DNA of 64,000 nt from Takifugu bimaculatus (taxonomy: Eukaryota; Chordata; Actinopteri; Tetraodontiformes; Tetraodontidae). The notes below the pieces were generated by a model. It did not search any database and was not told the DNA's origin. It saw nothing but the letters and a program-made list of their open reading frames with translations. Position 1 is the first letter of the stretch. Every line of letters starts with the position of its first letter. Location: assembly GCA_004026145.2 (NCBI GenBank), contig CP034983.1, forward strand, positions 9,873,980-9,937,979. Reading direction: 5' to 3'. This document shows positions 1 through 12,902 of this stretch, piece after piece. A program made the position numbers and the translations under genes.

Positions 1-3000
1 CGTGCCTCTGTTTGTATTTGAAATATTCAAATAAAAATGAAAATAAACCCTTTGAAAGGGTTACCTACTTTTTTATTTCATCGTAGCCCGTGACGTTTAT
101 CGTCAGGCTTTTTTCTTTGACCGTGTGTTTAGTGCAGGAGAAACAAGAGACTCAAAAAGGACCATAAGGAAAAACATCTTGTCACATTATTGGGGAAATG
201 TTCCTCCTTCCTGCTGCCAAAGATAAATGTTCTGCAGTTATTATAGAAGAAGAAGAAGATAGCTAAAAAACTCCAGTGATCCTTACATGATACAGAACTA
301 CAGAAAATATGTCAATGAGGAAAATGGCTTGAAGGTCAAGATGCTTTAAAGTGACGAACAATCACTTTTCATGTTGGGGAGACTGAAGGTGCAGTCATTT
401 CTGCATGGTTCCAAATGTTAATATTCCCACTGGGTCCTGATATTCCAGTAATGTAGCGAAGGTAAAGCAGGTGGAATATCTCCGTCACATTACTAATGAT
501 GGTGAAACACTTCTAAGTTTTCTATATGTGTTAAATGGTGTCTGTTCTACAGCTGCAGAATCTTGAGGATCCAGTGTGGGGTGGGGGGGGGGGTCTGGCA
601 GGCTGTGGGGGGTCTCTGGGCTGCTCTGATAGTGCTGGTTCCTCTGCGGCTCAAACATGCTGGATAACAACACCTGCCTCAGCCCACTCTGATCTCTGGC
701 CAGCATGAAGTGATCCAGTATCTCTGCTGCCAGGACCTGGACCGAGCTAAGACAGAGCTGTGTTTGATTGGTGGAGAACATCGTCACATGTTACGTGGGC
801 TTGGTAATACCGCACACCCTGCCTCAGCCTGGAACCACCCTCAGAGAATAAACCCCCCCTTTCATTCCCCTTCATCTCGTCCCCCCCCCGTACGCACTCT
901 TTCGTCTCCTTTGTCAGATCCACTGGGTGTGATTTTTAGTGTGTTACAGTGAGTCCTGCAAGAGGAACCTTGAGGGTCTCAGTGGGATCAATTTAGAAAG
1001 GATGCTCCTATCTCTCCTCCTCTTCTTGGCCCTCTTGGCTCATTGGTTCTGTTCATCAGGATTGCAGGCTTTTGATCTCACCTCCTTCCCCCACAGCCCA
1101 CCACCCTGTTACTGATGCTCAAAGTTTTTGTCAGAGCTCATCTCCAAAAAAAAAAAGAATCTGCTCCACTTTCTGCGAAATGAGCCCCTTTCAGAGCGCC
1201 TGTGGAACAAAGTTTCACCCTCACAGGACGGCACTCTTTGAAGATGTGACGTGGGCTCCAGGTAGCTGCCAGGTGCAGAAGTTTGATGGCCCTTGGTGGG
1301 CACCAAGCCTGGTGGTCTTTAGGCTGTTTCAAGGCAAAGTTGCTTTGGGGCTGGGGGGTTCTCAGGGTCCAGATGTAGAGGACAGATGTTTTAAAGCGTG
1401 GAGTCGTATTGGAGAGGAGCGGAGCTCTTGGATTTAGAGGGACCTGCTGATCCAGACAGGTCTTTGGTGATGAATAATTCATACAGGTTATGAGTGGAGT
1501 AAACTCTGCAACTGTCCCTTTCCAGTAGAGCATGAGTGTGGTGCGCAGGTCCGTCATTGAACTACCCAAATAATTGGTCAGTCCTTCCTTGATTGAATGA
1601 TTTAGCATTCTATGCTATTTGTTGAAAAGCCTTTTCTGACATACCGCTTGGTCAAAACGACGGTTATGGCTCTTGTCACCACATGAAGTTCTCCTTCAGT
1701 CCATTTCTCGTGTAAATTGGGTCATTTAATAACGGAAGGGATCAAAACTCAGCCAGAGTTTATACCGAGCCAGAGAACGTCCGACCTCTTTCCTGCAGGT
1801 CGCTTTTTTGATTGCACTTCTTGGTGAGGCCTCGTCTTTCCTTGTTTCCCGACTTGATCAAATCCGGATGAAGCAGCAGCGAGGGCCTGAGATGTGCCCT
1901 GTGAGCGCCTGCCACCCCTTATTTTAGGACTCCTGGGTCCCCTGGTGATGACATCATTGGAGCGGTCCTGCACTAATTGAGCTTTAATGCCAGAGTGGAG
2001 CAAGCGGGGCTGTAATTTTCCCGCCCTGGCCTGGAAAAGAGAAAACAGCCTTTCATGTGGTCTGTTCTAATTCAGGTTGCAGCTGTGGGACACCTCACAC
2101 TTCTGTCTTTCTCATTCTACAAATTTAAAAATATGGCAAAGGCTTCTTATTTCTGAAGGAATCCAGGGATGTGTCGGCCTTCGCTAAAGTTACACGAAGA
2201 CAATTAGTCCAGAATTCTCAGTATTTTGAATTTTACATTTGCCGTTATTTGAATAACATATTTTAAATATGTATCCACCCTGTTACCTCTGAAGAAGTAT
2301 GAATACTAGCATTATATTCAGATTTTTGATGTGACGTTCCCTCTAAAGAACAAGGAGCCGGACGTCCCCTGGAGCTGTTGCCTGCTGGCAGTTCCAGCCC
2401 CCCCTCCCTCTGTGGAGCTGGGATCAGGGAGGTTCTGTTCATGCAGACTGAAGCCGAACAGATCCAACACGGCGTGCGGCCCAGGAGCTTTGTGTCCAGT
2501 ACCAGGAGTGTCCATGTTCTAGACTCTGCTCTGAAGAACCATCTTTACATCTTTGCTGTTGAAGCCTGAAGAGGCTGCTGGAGCTAAACACTAAAGCGTG
2601 ACCGCACTTTAGGAATCAAGTTTCATTTGAACACAGTCTCCTTTTTGACTCTAAAGGCTGAGGAATTGGGCCTTCTCGGATTTTTCAGAACTGCTTTGAA
2701 GACTTTTGAGCCATTAACGGCTGATTGTGCTGGAAAGTTTCTTGAGGTAGTGGTTAGGTGTTGATATTATTTAGGCATTTTGAATTATGTGTTCAAAAAA
2801 TGCTGATACTTAATGTAACTTGTCACTCCTTAGCCATCCGTGTTCTGCCGCTTATATACACACTTATGAAGGAGAAGCAAACTCCTACAGGCCTTTTATG
2901 AGACGTAGATGCACAACTCTAGAATCTGAGAAGCTGGGTGAAAAGGTCAGTTTAATGGTGATGTGAGAAGAAAGTTGGAGAACATTATGGAAGAAATGAT

Positions 3001-3226
3001 GCTTGAACAGAAATGGAGACGGGAACAGGGAACCGCAGCCGGTGCTGGGAGAAGCTGCCCACCACATTCAGATCCAAGTAGGTGCTCCCAGGCCAGCTGG
3101 GAGACCTCATCCCGAGTCCTCCTGCAGCCTCTTTCTGTCTTGGCTGTGCCCAGAAACCCTTAGCCGAGAGGCTTCCTGATCCGATGCACCAACAGCTCAT
3201 TCCACTTTTCTAAGCACAGGCACAGC
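1..3226. other. Non-coding, no gene recognised
   Basis: The short open frames on both strands are scattered, have no recognisable domain and no convincing splice-site pairs. Only a short GAA run near 248-262 and a homopolymer G run near 582-592 stand out. I see no gene, RNA gene or intact mobile element here. Confidence 0.5.
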
Positions 3227-3480
3227 GGTTCTACTGGGAACCAGCAGGGTTCTACTGGGAACCCCCAGGGTTCTACCGGGAACCAGCAGGGTTCTACTGG
3301 GAACCTGCAGGGTTCTACTGGGAACCTGCAGGGTTCTACCGGGAACCAGCAGGGTTCTACTGGGTACCCGCAGGGTTCTACCGGGTACCTGCAGGGTTCT
3401 ACCGGGTACCCGCAGGGTTCTACTGGGTACCTGCAGGGTTCTACCGGGAACCAGCAGGGTTCTACTGGGTACCCGCAGGG
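3227..3480. repeat. 21-bp minisatellite (about 12 copies)
   Basis: The unit GGTTCTACTGGGAACCAGCA plus one G is repeated head to tail, with ACTGGG/ACCGGG and GAACC/GTACC variants. Because 21 is a multiple of 3 and the unit has no stop, the minus strand shows a PVEPCxF/Y pseudo-peptide, which I do not regard as a protein. Confidence 0.9.
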
Positions 3481-3686
3481 TGACCCAATCCCTAAGGGAG
3501 AGTGCTGACTTCCTGAAAGGGAAATGATATCCGTGGTCTCCTTCTGTCCGTCACTACCCAAGGGTGGGAATGGAGATCAACTGGTGAATCAGGAGCTTTG
3601 GGGTAGTTTTACTCCAAAAGTGGGCGAGATAATAAAGCCCCAAATGCTCGCTCACGCTGACAGCTCGCCCTCATGACTGCATGTTT

Positions 3687-3688
<2 letters not shown>

Positions 3689-3771
<83 letters not shown>
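3689..3771. repeat. (TG)n microsatellite, about 80 bp
   Basis: An uninterrupted alternating TG tract, typical of fish genomes. Confidence 0.95.
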
Positions 3772-3772
<1 letters not shown>

Positions 3773-4794
3773 ATTTCTCCTCTCAGGACTCTAAGAAAGG
3801 ATTCTTCTTTTTTATCTTAGAAAATCATTTATAATTGATTATCACTCCTTTGGTAAATTCTCTTCATAACTGTTTAATTAGTTTTTAATTTGCCAGTTTT
3901 TAATTGTTATCATTGCTAACAATAGTAGCAACGACATGATGCTTTTTATCATTATAACATGTTTTTGTCTGTTATAATGGGTGATTCCCATTTTAATGAA
4001 GGATTTGCTAATAATCGGATCATGATAAATGAATCAGATGAGCTTTTTCAAGTCATTAAATCCAAAATGAGTAAATCATTTTACCAAATGACCTCGCTGA
4101 GGTGTGTCGCTGCACGTTTCACTCCCGCGTTCGATGCCCTAAACTCTCTGCTCAATAATTCATCCACACAACTACCGCTGTTTTGAATATGCACTTAAAA
4201 TTCCTTTCCTGTGCACATTTTGTCTGCATTTGTGCACGGTGGTGTGTGTGCACGTGAGTATCTAAGGAGCTGAAACAAAGGAGGTGTCAGAGTGAATTAG
4301 TGCCCCCCACCATTGAGTACCCGGAGAGCTTCTGGATGCACCACAGGTTCTGCTGAATTGCCCATGAATGCCCCCCCCACCACGACCACCTACATTCAAG
4401 AGACATCCCAACAAGGTTGTTGGAAGAGGATAAAGCGTGTTAAATGAATAATTTACACATAAGAGCACTCCTTATTTATTTAATGTGGCTGAACGCTCCT
4501 GAGTGGGCAGACGGTGTCCCAACACGGCAACACAAAGCCTAAACGGGCCCTCACTTGGCTGAGTGCAAGGTCACGCTGACGGGCGATTATAGCTGCTTTG
4601 AATCTCTGCTGCTGAAACAGGCCACGCACGGGTTGGAGTCATGGAACTGGGCACCCCGCTGGGACTCCGGTAACTCGGATACCTCAGCTTTCAGGAGACT
4701 GGTATTCCCTCCGTCCTCAGGAATACACTTTAGCCAATCTCAAACGAAGCCAATATATTTCTCATTAAAATAGACGAAAGCTTTGGGCAAACGA
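3772..4794. other. AT-rich non-coding stretch
   Basis: No coding potential is recognised. There are poly-C runs near 4370, but no domain, conserved peptide or mobile-element ends. Confidence 0.4.
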
Positions 4795-4925
4795 GCCTGG
4801 TTCTGCTCGAGGTTTCCTCCTGTTAGGCGGGAGGTTTTCCTTGCCACAGGGTCAGGCCCTGCTGGGAACAATCTTGATAGTAACAGATGCTGTGTGAATA
4901 AAGATTGATTGATTGACAAATGCAC
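4795..4925 (+). mobile_element. LINE/SINE 3'-tail-like fragment
   Basis: It holds the teleost tail signature GTTTCCTCCTGTTAGGCGGG, then TTTTCCTTGCCACAGGGTCA and GGCCCTGC, ending in short repeats of GATT. A second copy with the same order of blocks lies at about 20685-20842. I recognise this as the 3' end of an abundant teleost non-LTR element (L2/CR1-like). The family name is from memory and uncertain; the similarity of the two copies is visible directly. Confidence 0.6.
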
Positions 4926-5004
4926 AAAACTTGGTCACTTTCCTGAAGGGGGGGGGCTGTTTAGTCAGCCTGTGAAGCTTCCTGTTGATTTCACTGAGGT
5001 AGTG

Positions 5005-5310
5005 TAGTGACGAGGCAGCATGGTGATACAGTGATTAGTGATTCATGAGTTCTTGCCTCACAGCAAAAAGGTTGTGGGTTCATTTCCTGGCTGTGCACAG
5101 TTGCACGGCCCCCCCTGGCCAGCATGTGCTTCCTCCCACAGTCCAACGGCTGCATTGGGTGAGTCTGGATGCTTTTCCTTTCTATTTTGACACTGTAATG
5201 AACAGGCAAGTTGTCCAGAATGTAGCTGCCTCTCACCCAGTACCAGCTGGGTCTGGGTCCCACTAAGGGTTCGGGTTCGAGAGGAGGAGCGAAATGGATG
5301 CATGGTGTCG
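5005..5310 (+). mobile_element. Dispersed teleost repeat (CACGGTGG / CCTCACAG family)
   Basis: It starts with GAGGCAGCATGGTGATACAG, followed by TTGCCTCACAGCAAAAAGGT, GGGTTCATTTCC and CTTCCTCCCACAGTCCAA, and ends near GAAATGGATGCATGG. This block order is that of a very common non-autonomous fish repeat often annotated as MITE- or SINE-like. A short related fragment lies at 36478-36533. The class is uncertain because I cannot fix its termini. Confidence 0.55.
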
Positions 5311-6193
5311 TGGGGGCCTCCGCTTTCAGGAGGCTGACGGTTTAAATCTGTCTACTGGACCCTCAGACTATCAGTTGGAATGTGTCAGTGTGAACTCTGG
5401 CACATAATGAGGTGTGAAAATGGCATTATTTATATATATACATATATATAAATGCATTATTTAGCAATTCCCTCTGTCTCAAACACATGGCGGTCATTTA
5501 ACGCAACGCTCGCGTTTGGAAATTTCTTAAGTATCTCAGTTGACTTGTGTTGCTACTTTTATCTCACATATTCACAAGTCATCTGTGACGGAACTCTTTC
5601 CTTATGTTTTAACTGTTATTTAAATAATTATGGGATTTTGCGTATCTTGAAAATCTTGCTATAACCATGCTAGGTATTTCAAATTTTACCTCAATGACTT
5701 TACACATCCCAAATGTTGATTTGGAGCATGTCCTTTACATGCAGGACGTCTGTTGTAAAGCTGTTTTTCTGGGGACATTTTGCCCTGAAAGTATCTGTAA
5801 TTTTTGTGTAAGAACAATAAGAAGGGTGGCGCTAAAGCTAAAGCACCTTGCTGCATATGCAGATGATGGATATATTTTCTCACAAAACTGTTTTGTTCAA
5901 TTATTTCCATGGATTGTTTGTGTTTGCAGGGGGAGGGTGGAGAGGAGTGGGACAGGACCACAAGACCATCAGTGAGGAGGCATCATCCAGACGGTAAATA
6001 CATGTGGTTAAATGAAAGATGGCGAAAGATTTGTAGACTATTGTTAAATAGGCTGCCAGTCTGTCAGAATGTTACAGCTCGACCAACATTGTGGAACCAA
6101 TAGTGAGAAGGTCAAATGTGACGGTCACGAACCGTCTGGTCGAGTGTTGAGATCTGACACCGATCTTCAGGATCCACTCTCTGACATCATCTG
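5311..6193. other. Non-coding, AT-rich
   Basis: Nothing recognisable apart from a short TATATA run near 5430-5450. Confidence 0.4.
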
Positions 6194-7210
6194 GTGTGTG
6201 TGCACGGGTTAGCGTGTGTGTGCACGGGTTAGTGTGCGTGTGCACGGGTTAGTGTGCGTGTGCACGGGTTAGTGTGTGCGTGTGCACGGGTTAGTGTGTG
6301 TGTGTGCACGGGTTAGTGTGCGTGTGCTCAGGTTAGTGTGTGTGTGTGTGCACGGGTTAGTGTGCGTGTGCACGGGTTAGCGTGCGTGTGCACGGGTTAG
6401 TGTGTGTGTGTGTGCGTGTGCACGGGTTAGTGTGCGTGTGCTTGGGTTAGTGTGCGTGTGCACGGGTTAGTGTGCGTGTGCACGGGTTAGTGTGCGTGTG
6501 CTCGGGTTAGTGTGCGTGTGCACGGGTTAGTGTGCGTGTGCTCGGGTTAGTGTGCGTGTGCACGGGTTAGTGTGCGTGTGCACGGGTTAGTGTGTGTGTG
6601 TGCACGGGTTAGTGTGCGTGTGCACGGGTTAGTGTGCGTGTGCTCGGGTTAGTGTGCGTGTGCACGGGTTAGCGTGCGTGTGCACGGGTTAGTGTGCGTG
6701 TGCTCGGGTTAGTGTGTGTGTGTGCACGGGTTAGTGTGTGTGCTCGGGTTAGTGTGCGTGTGCTCGGGTTAGTGTGTGTGTGTGCACGGGTTAGTGTGCG
6801 TGTGCACGGGTTAGTGTGCGTGTGCACGGGTTAGTGTGTGTGTGCTCGGGTTAGTGTGTGTGTGTGCACGGGTTAGTGTGTGTGTGCACGGGTTAGTGTG
6901 TGTGTGCACGGGTTAGCGTGTGTGTGCTCGGGTTAGTGTGTGTGTGCACGGGTTAGTGTGCGTGTGCACGGGTTAGTGTGTGCGTGTGCACGGGTTAGTG
7001 TGCGTGTGCACGGGTTAGTGTGCGTGTGCACGGGTTAGTGTGGTGTGCACGGGTTAGTGTGTGTGTGTGCTCGGGTTAGTGTGTGTGTGCTCGGGTTAGT
7101 GTGTGTGTGCTCGGGTTAGTGTGTGTGTGTGCTCGGGTTAGTGTGTGTGTGCTCGGGTTAGTGTGCGTGTGCTCGGGTTAGTGTGCGTGTGCACGGGTTA
7201 GTGTGTGTGA
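6194..7210. repeat. Minisatellite, about 20-26 bp unit, about 1 kb
   Basis: Around 50 copies of TGTGCACGGGTTAGTGTGCG, with TGTGCTCGGG variants and expansions of an internal GT tract, lie head to tail. Each unit contains GGGTTAG, one telomere-like register, separated by GTGTGCGTGTGC. It has no coding meaning. Confidence 0.9.
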
Positions 7211-8230
7211 GTGTCCCAGGAGAATAAAATCCCACAGCTTTCACTGACCTGATTATAAAAATAGCCGGTCTACGCAGCATCACACTCGTCTCCGTTCCCC
7301 ACTGCTGCCTCTCGGTGCCGTGATCTCTCGCTCTCTCTTCCATCTTCTCATCAGCATTGATTGTGGCTCTAACATCAGATTAAGAGCTTATTTATCTTGC
7401 TACTAAAGGTTTCCATCCATCTGTCACCTCACACTCTGACGCCTCGTCATCGTGACATATCTAGAAGAAGACTATTGAAGCCCCAGCACGCGGGTCCTTT
7501 ACGGGGTCTTCGGCCTCGTCGTCTCTGCCAGACAAATATTCCATTCATATTTTGCAGCAGCTTTATGTAATATTATGTAATATGCTTTGATTTCTTTCAC
7601 TTCATCCAGTAAAGCTGTTCTCTTCAGTTTGATGGATTCTTTCAGTCAATATTCCTGTTCTGCTTTTGAACCCGGATACTTTTTGTAAGGTTGTGAGTAT
7701 ATAGTGCAGAGAAAGAATAAAAACAACAGCTTTTACATGCCCATCCTTTTCTTTATCTCATATTTGTGCCCAGTATTGAAATGGAAATATGAGAAGGAAT
7801 AGGGCTGAAATCCCTGCTGTGAATACCATCAGATTACGCAACACCCAGTTGGCGCTCCCCAGCCAGGTTGCTGTCGCTGGTCATTGCCTTTATCCCAAAC
7901 CCGTCCGCAAGGAGACAGCCGATCTGGCATCAGGCTGCTTTGGGGTCCAACTTGACCCGGAGCAGTAAATGTATGATGTCGCACAACTGCACAAGTAGTC
8001 AGATGCGACAGTCTTGAATCAATTTGCCCTGAGCTCGGGGTTGCCAGATCAGGCATGAAATCAGATTCAAGTTTGCTCCTTTCTTTCCGGCCTAATGTGG
8101 AAACCGAGTAACATTGAGAATGACAGAAAGCAGTTGTGAGTAGAGAACAGATGAAGAGAGAAGAGACGACCGGCTACATGTTCCACCTCCAGCTCTCTGT
8201 AACCTCAATAAGTTCCCCCAAATCTTTTTG
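7211..8230. other. Non-coding
   Basis: No gene recognised. The 7830-8060 stretch is of more even composition than its surroundings and could be a conserved non-coding element, but only an alignment could show that. Confidence 0.35.
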
Positions 8231-8440
8231 CGACCATAAATCAGCATATGTGCCATAAATTAGGTGTGTTTTCAGAACAAGGATTTGAGGATGCACACAC
8301 ATTCGCACCCTAATCCTACTCAGACACGACCAGCATCACAAGCAGAAGCAAGTGTGACGGCACATCTGATGTTCTGGCTCCAGCAGCTCTCTAGTGTCTC
8401 CATCAGTGTATAAATGGCCATAAATCATAATTATGACATG
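8231..8440. promoter_or_regulatory. Cluster of CCATAAA motifs (possible Cdx/Hox-type sites)
   Basis: CCATAAATCA occurs near 8235 and 8418 and GCCATAAATTA near 8251, all within about 190 bp. The second copy near 8418 is followed by the palindromic TAATTATGA. GCCATAAA resembles the CDX/posterior Hox consensus, which is family knowledge. That this is a regulatory element is inference from clustering only. Confidence 0.2.
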
Positions 8441-9444
8441 TGTCTTTGGCTTCAATAAAATACAGCCAAAACATCAGTTTTAACAGTTTGGAGCAAACAT
8501 GTCTGTGTCATATTAACCTACCCAAACTCTTGTCTTTTTGTGTCACATCGATATTCTTAATGCGTTTCCCCACTGTTCTGTCCTCTGTACAAGGAAAGCA
8601 GCACAAGATTGGATCAGAACCTGTGACTGTGCCTTTGAGCTGCTGTTGAATCAGAAACCGCCGCCTCACACTGACCTGCTTTCACGTATCCAGCCTCACC
8701 TCCACAAGAGAAGCTCTACATATTCTTTTGATCTTGCTCTGGCTCCAGCAGCGCGTCATTAAGGATGTTTGCTGATATTCTTCCGCCCTTTCATTGTGGC
8801 TGAACGTCTGTAACGTGCCCCAGTTGATGCCCTTCACTCCTCACTGGCACCTTGAGCCCCCCCCCCCCCCCACCGCTGCCCTTCACTTCAAAGCCGGGTT
8901 TGGTTTGAAAGGCCCATTCGTATTTGTCCTTCACAACCCAACTGCTATGTTTGCCTGTTGTGGTACCCTTGAGGAGCGATATCTCCACCAGCCCTTTCTA
9001 GCTCGTCTCACGTCCTCCGTACATTGGTGTTTAGCTGTCTCCGAGCTTGTCACGTCCCTGAACCTGCACTAATTAGCATCCCACGCAACACTGCTTATTT
9101 ACCAAGGTACTGTCAAGAGGGGAGGGGAGGAGAGAGTGAGTAAGACTGGGAACAGGAAGAGAGGGAGAGCTGGTTGAAAGAATCAAAGCGCTGTGAATCT
9201 CTTTTGTATGATGCAGGGGGTAATGATAGTTAGGGAAAGTCAAGAAAGTGGGAGAACTTTCCCGCCTCTTCGGTGCCTCTTCTCAGTGTTTCATCAGAGA
9301 TGCACAGTGTCTAAAATTAGCAGCCACCAGCTTCCTTCCCTTCTTCTTGGTGCCCCATTCATGTTCTCAACAGGTAGAATGATCATGTGGACCTGGCGTG
9401 CAAGTGTTTTAACCTCCCGGCTGAGGATCGTTCCATTAGAAGAC
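8441..9444. other. Non-coding
   Basis: No gene recognised. A poly-C run of about 14 bp lies near 8860 and a purine-rich stretch near 9117-9180. Confidence 0.35.
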
Positions 9445-9688
9445 CCACATGTAACCCTAACCCTAACCATAACCCTAACCCTAACCCACATCTAACCCTA
9501 ACCCTAACCCACATGTAACCCTTACCCTAACTCTCTAATCCTAACTCTCTAACCCTAACCCTAACCCACATGTAACCCTAACCCTAACTCTCTAACCCTA
9601 ACCCTAACCCTAACCCACATGTAACCCTAACCCTAACTCTCTAACCCTAACTCTCTAATCCTAGCCCTCTAACCCTAACCCACATGTA
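9445..9688. repeat. Interstitial telomere-like CCCTAA tract
   Basis: CCCTAA hexamers are mixed with CTCTAA variants and CCCACATGT interruptions that themselves recur. The C-rich strand is on +. This is a degenerate interstitial telomeric array rather than a chromosome end. Confidence 0.85.
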
Positions 9689-10119
9689 GAAGATAGTGTT
9701 TTGGGCTGTCAGCAGCATTTTGCCAGTCCTGCAGTTTCAGTCTGCTATTTAGAGACTTTAAGCAGGCACCGCTGTTTCTGCCATAGACGACCTGCTTGTT
9801 AGGTGTTTCCATATGGTGGACGTGTGAGCGCAGATGTTGGCCAGTTCCCATCATGCATTTGACGGCATCATTTGGCAGAAACTCCAGGTTGTTTTTTTAA
9901 CTTGATTGATGAAGCTCCTTTGTGATTTTGGGGTTATCTTGAGTGGCCACAGCCCCACACTGTCTCCAGTGAAGTGAAGGGGACACTCTACAAATGGAGA
10001 CAGTGTGGGGAGGTTATACGGCACCCTCAGCTCGCATTCACGAACCAAGCGTGGCGGGTCAACAAAAGACACGTCCTCCCTACTCAGCCCCTCTCAATTT
10101 ATTCACCGTTACCTCCCAA
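9689..10119. other. Non-coding
   Basis: No gene recognised. The motif CCACACTGTCTCCA at about 9954 and its inverted counterpart near 9997 form a short imperfect inverted repeat. Confidence 0.35.
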
Positions 10120-10249
10120 ACTACCCTGTAACTACCCTGTAACAGCCCTGTAACTACCCTGTAACAGCCCTGTAACTACCCTGTAACTACCCTGTAACAG
10201 CCCTGTAACTACCCTGTAACAGCCCTGTAACTACCCTGTAACTACCCTG
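10120..10249. repeat. 11-bp minisatellite TAACTACCCTG / TAACAGCCCTG
   Basis: About 12 head-to-tail copies that alternate between two variants (ACTACC and ACAGCC). Confidence 0.9.
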
Positions 10250-10274
10250 ATTTTTTGGTGTATAATTAGGTTTA

Positions 10275-10335
10275 TAATATATTATATTATATTATATTAT
10301 ATTATATTATATTATATTATATTATACTATACTAT
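10275..10335. repeat. (ATATT)n microsatellite
   Basis: A pentanucleotide ATATT tract of about 60 bp that ends in ATACT variants. Confidence 0.9.
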
Positions 10336-11479
10336 ATTTGTGCCGTTGGCTTCAGCCAGTAGAATGTGACAGTCATTTAGGCTGAGAGAACAGACCAGCA
10401 GCTAAAGCTGCTCACTCTCAATTCCACCACTATTGTAGCACTAACCTCAACTGGTTGATGCCAGTTAGTCCTCCGAGGCTGTGTAGTATTGTCCTTTTAA
10501 CATCTATTATTGAAGCATCACTTTGGGATGATATATGACTGTTGTATGTGTGGGCAGAGGCCATTGGCTGTTGGGAGCGTCCAGCATCAAAGTGCTTTGA
10601 CTAAGTGCATGTTGAGAGCCTGAAGGTCTGCACTGACCACCACTCTCCACTCTGGAGCTCCGTGGAAGGCTTGGGTCATATATCACCTGAGAAATGGGGA
10701 CGAATGTGCAGTTCCTCGATGGTGATCAGCGGTTCCGACAGCCTCCGTCCAGCACCTCACTAGCATGAGCAGCAGGTTAGTGGTGGGTCTCTATATTGAT
10801 TCATCTGCATCTCCATGCAGGGCAGAGCAGCAGGATCCTAATTGAAATGGATTTCTCCCGGCATTGATCCGCACAGGTGACAGGAGATGACACACTGCAG
10901 GAATGTGCGACGCCATTACAACCTTCTCTTTAGAGGACCACATTTTCTAAGAATGTAAATGCAGCAGCTGTTTAGGTTCAAAAGTATGATGAGCACACAT
11001 AATGTGATTAAAGATCAAAAATAAATGATGTTTTCCAACCGTAGGTGACCCAAACGGGCCCCTACGTAGCAGGAGAGCCTCGAGAGAAGTTCTGCTCTTC
11101 CAGTCTTCCTCCTCATTCAGAGCATTTGTACTGCACCTTGTGACCCAGGAATGGCTTTCTAATTATTTTCATTAATTTATTATTACTATTTTTCAAATGT
11201 ATTTAATGATTGAATTTTTGAATCATCACGTCTTGCGTTGGTCATCAGTGAACTACAGATTGCACAACGTCAAAAGACCTAAACATGCTGAAGATAACTG
11301 ATAAAGAAAGGTTGTAACTAAAAAACAATGTGTGTATGTTTGTGTGAGACGGAGAGGTGGGTGTGAGAGGGCCCCGACCCCCCGGGATCCGCTCTCTTAT
11401 CAAGCCCAGATCCTGGCCTTTCATCTGGGCCCAAACCTGGGGGAGGTTGGACCCAACCAGCTTTTTATCAGTCCTCAAC

Positions 11480-11513
<34 letters not shown>

Positions 11514-12381
11514 CAACTCCACCTTCTATCCTTGAGCCCCAGATGAGTGTTGCTCTCATTTACAAATGAGATAACAAACCTCATCCTGTGGCACTTTTCT
11601 GAACAGGCTCCACATGAGGTCCAAACCTCTCCAGTATAAAACAGGAGTCACTGTATCTTTTGGGGTTTGTCTTGGTGATCAGGGCTGGTTGAGTTGGTCC
11701 TGTCCCCTGGAGAGATGCTGCAGTTCCCTCGCTAGCTGCTGGATCAGGCTCAGCACTGCTTTACTGACCCACAACAGCCAGGTTCTCCTGGTTGGTTTTG
11801 CCAACCCGTCCGTCTCCCATCCACTGGCCCTACGTGTGACCCAGGTCCGGGTTTGGAGGCCTGCGCGACATCCTATCACTGCGTTTCATCCCATTCCCGG
11901 TGAACGGCTCGTTCATCCCGACAGCGGCCCCTTGCTCACCTCTGACCTTCTGCTTCTACCTGAGTCTGCTGAGTCTTCTTCTCTCCCACTCAGGCCTCTA
12001 CAGTCTCTCCACAAATCAGATCTGTGCATCCCCCTGTCCCCGACCTTTGACCCCACTCAGATTAAGGTCCTGAGCATGTGAAACCAACAGGAGGCTGAGT
12101 AACATTTGGGCTCGTCTGCTTAAATGCTTCTCCTTAGCCTGCATTTAAAGACCGCTGCACATCACCGGGCTGCAGCTAATGTTTCATATCGTATATCAGC
12201 CACCTTTGATTTAGAAAAAGGCCTTTATTTATAAATGACCTCAAAACTTTTCAGTGAGACTCACTTGCTCTGCAGCTGCAGTAGCAGAAGCTAAGCTAAG
12301 CTAAGCTAAGAAGCTAAGCCCCTAACTTGGGCCTCACCTGGTGACTCTTCACTGCCGTCGATCTGAGCGCACGAGACAGGT
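10336..12381. other. Non-coding, with (CA)n at about 11478-11512
   Basis: No exon-like segment recognised. The 155-residue open frame at 11614-12081 on + has no domain, no initiation context and no splice partners, so I treat it as chance. An AGCTA pentanucleotide run lies near 12292-12312. Confidence 0.35.
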
Positions 12382-12902
12382 TGCACACACATGGTGACAC
12401 ACACATGGTGACACACACGGTGACACACACACAGTAACACACACATGATTACACACACACGGTGACACACACACACGGTTACACACACATGGTTACACAC
12501 ACATGGTGACACACACACGGTGACACACACGGTGACACACACATGGTGACACACACATGGTGACACACACACGGTGACACACACCTGGTTACACCACATG
12601 GTGACACACACCTGGTTACACACACGGTGACACACACATGGTGACACACCACCGGTGACAACACCTGGTTACACACATGGTGACACACACCTGGTTACAC
12701 ACACACGGTGACACACACACCTGGTTACACACACCTGGTGACACACACGGTGACACACACACGGTGACACACACACGGTGACACACACGGTGACACACAC
12801 ATGGTGACACACACCTGGTTACACACATGGTGACACACACCTGGTTACACACACATGGTGACACACACCTGGTTACACACACGGTGACACACACCTGGTG
12901 AC
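12382..12902. repeat. ACACACATGGTGAC / ACACACCTGGTTAC minisatellite
   Basis: Units of about 14-16 bp alternate GGTGAC and GGTTAC cores separated by CACACA. The minus strand gives Cys/Val/His-rich pseudo-peptides in several frames, an artefact of the repeat. Confidence 0.9.

Noticed and set aside
11614..12081. 155-residue + frame
   Set aside because: No recognisable family, no splice sites that fit and no regular composition; probably chance.
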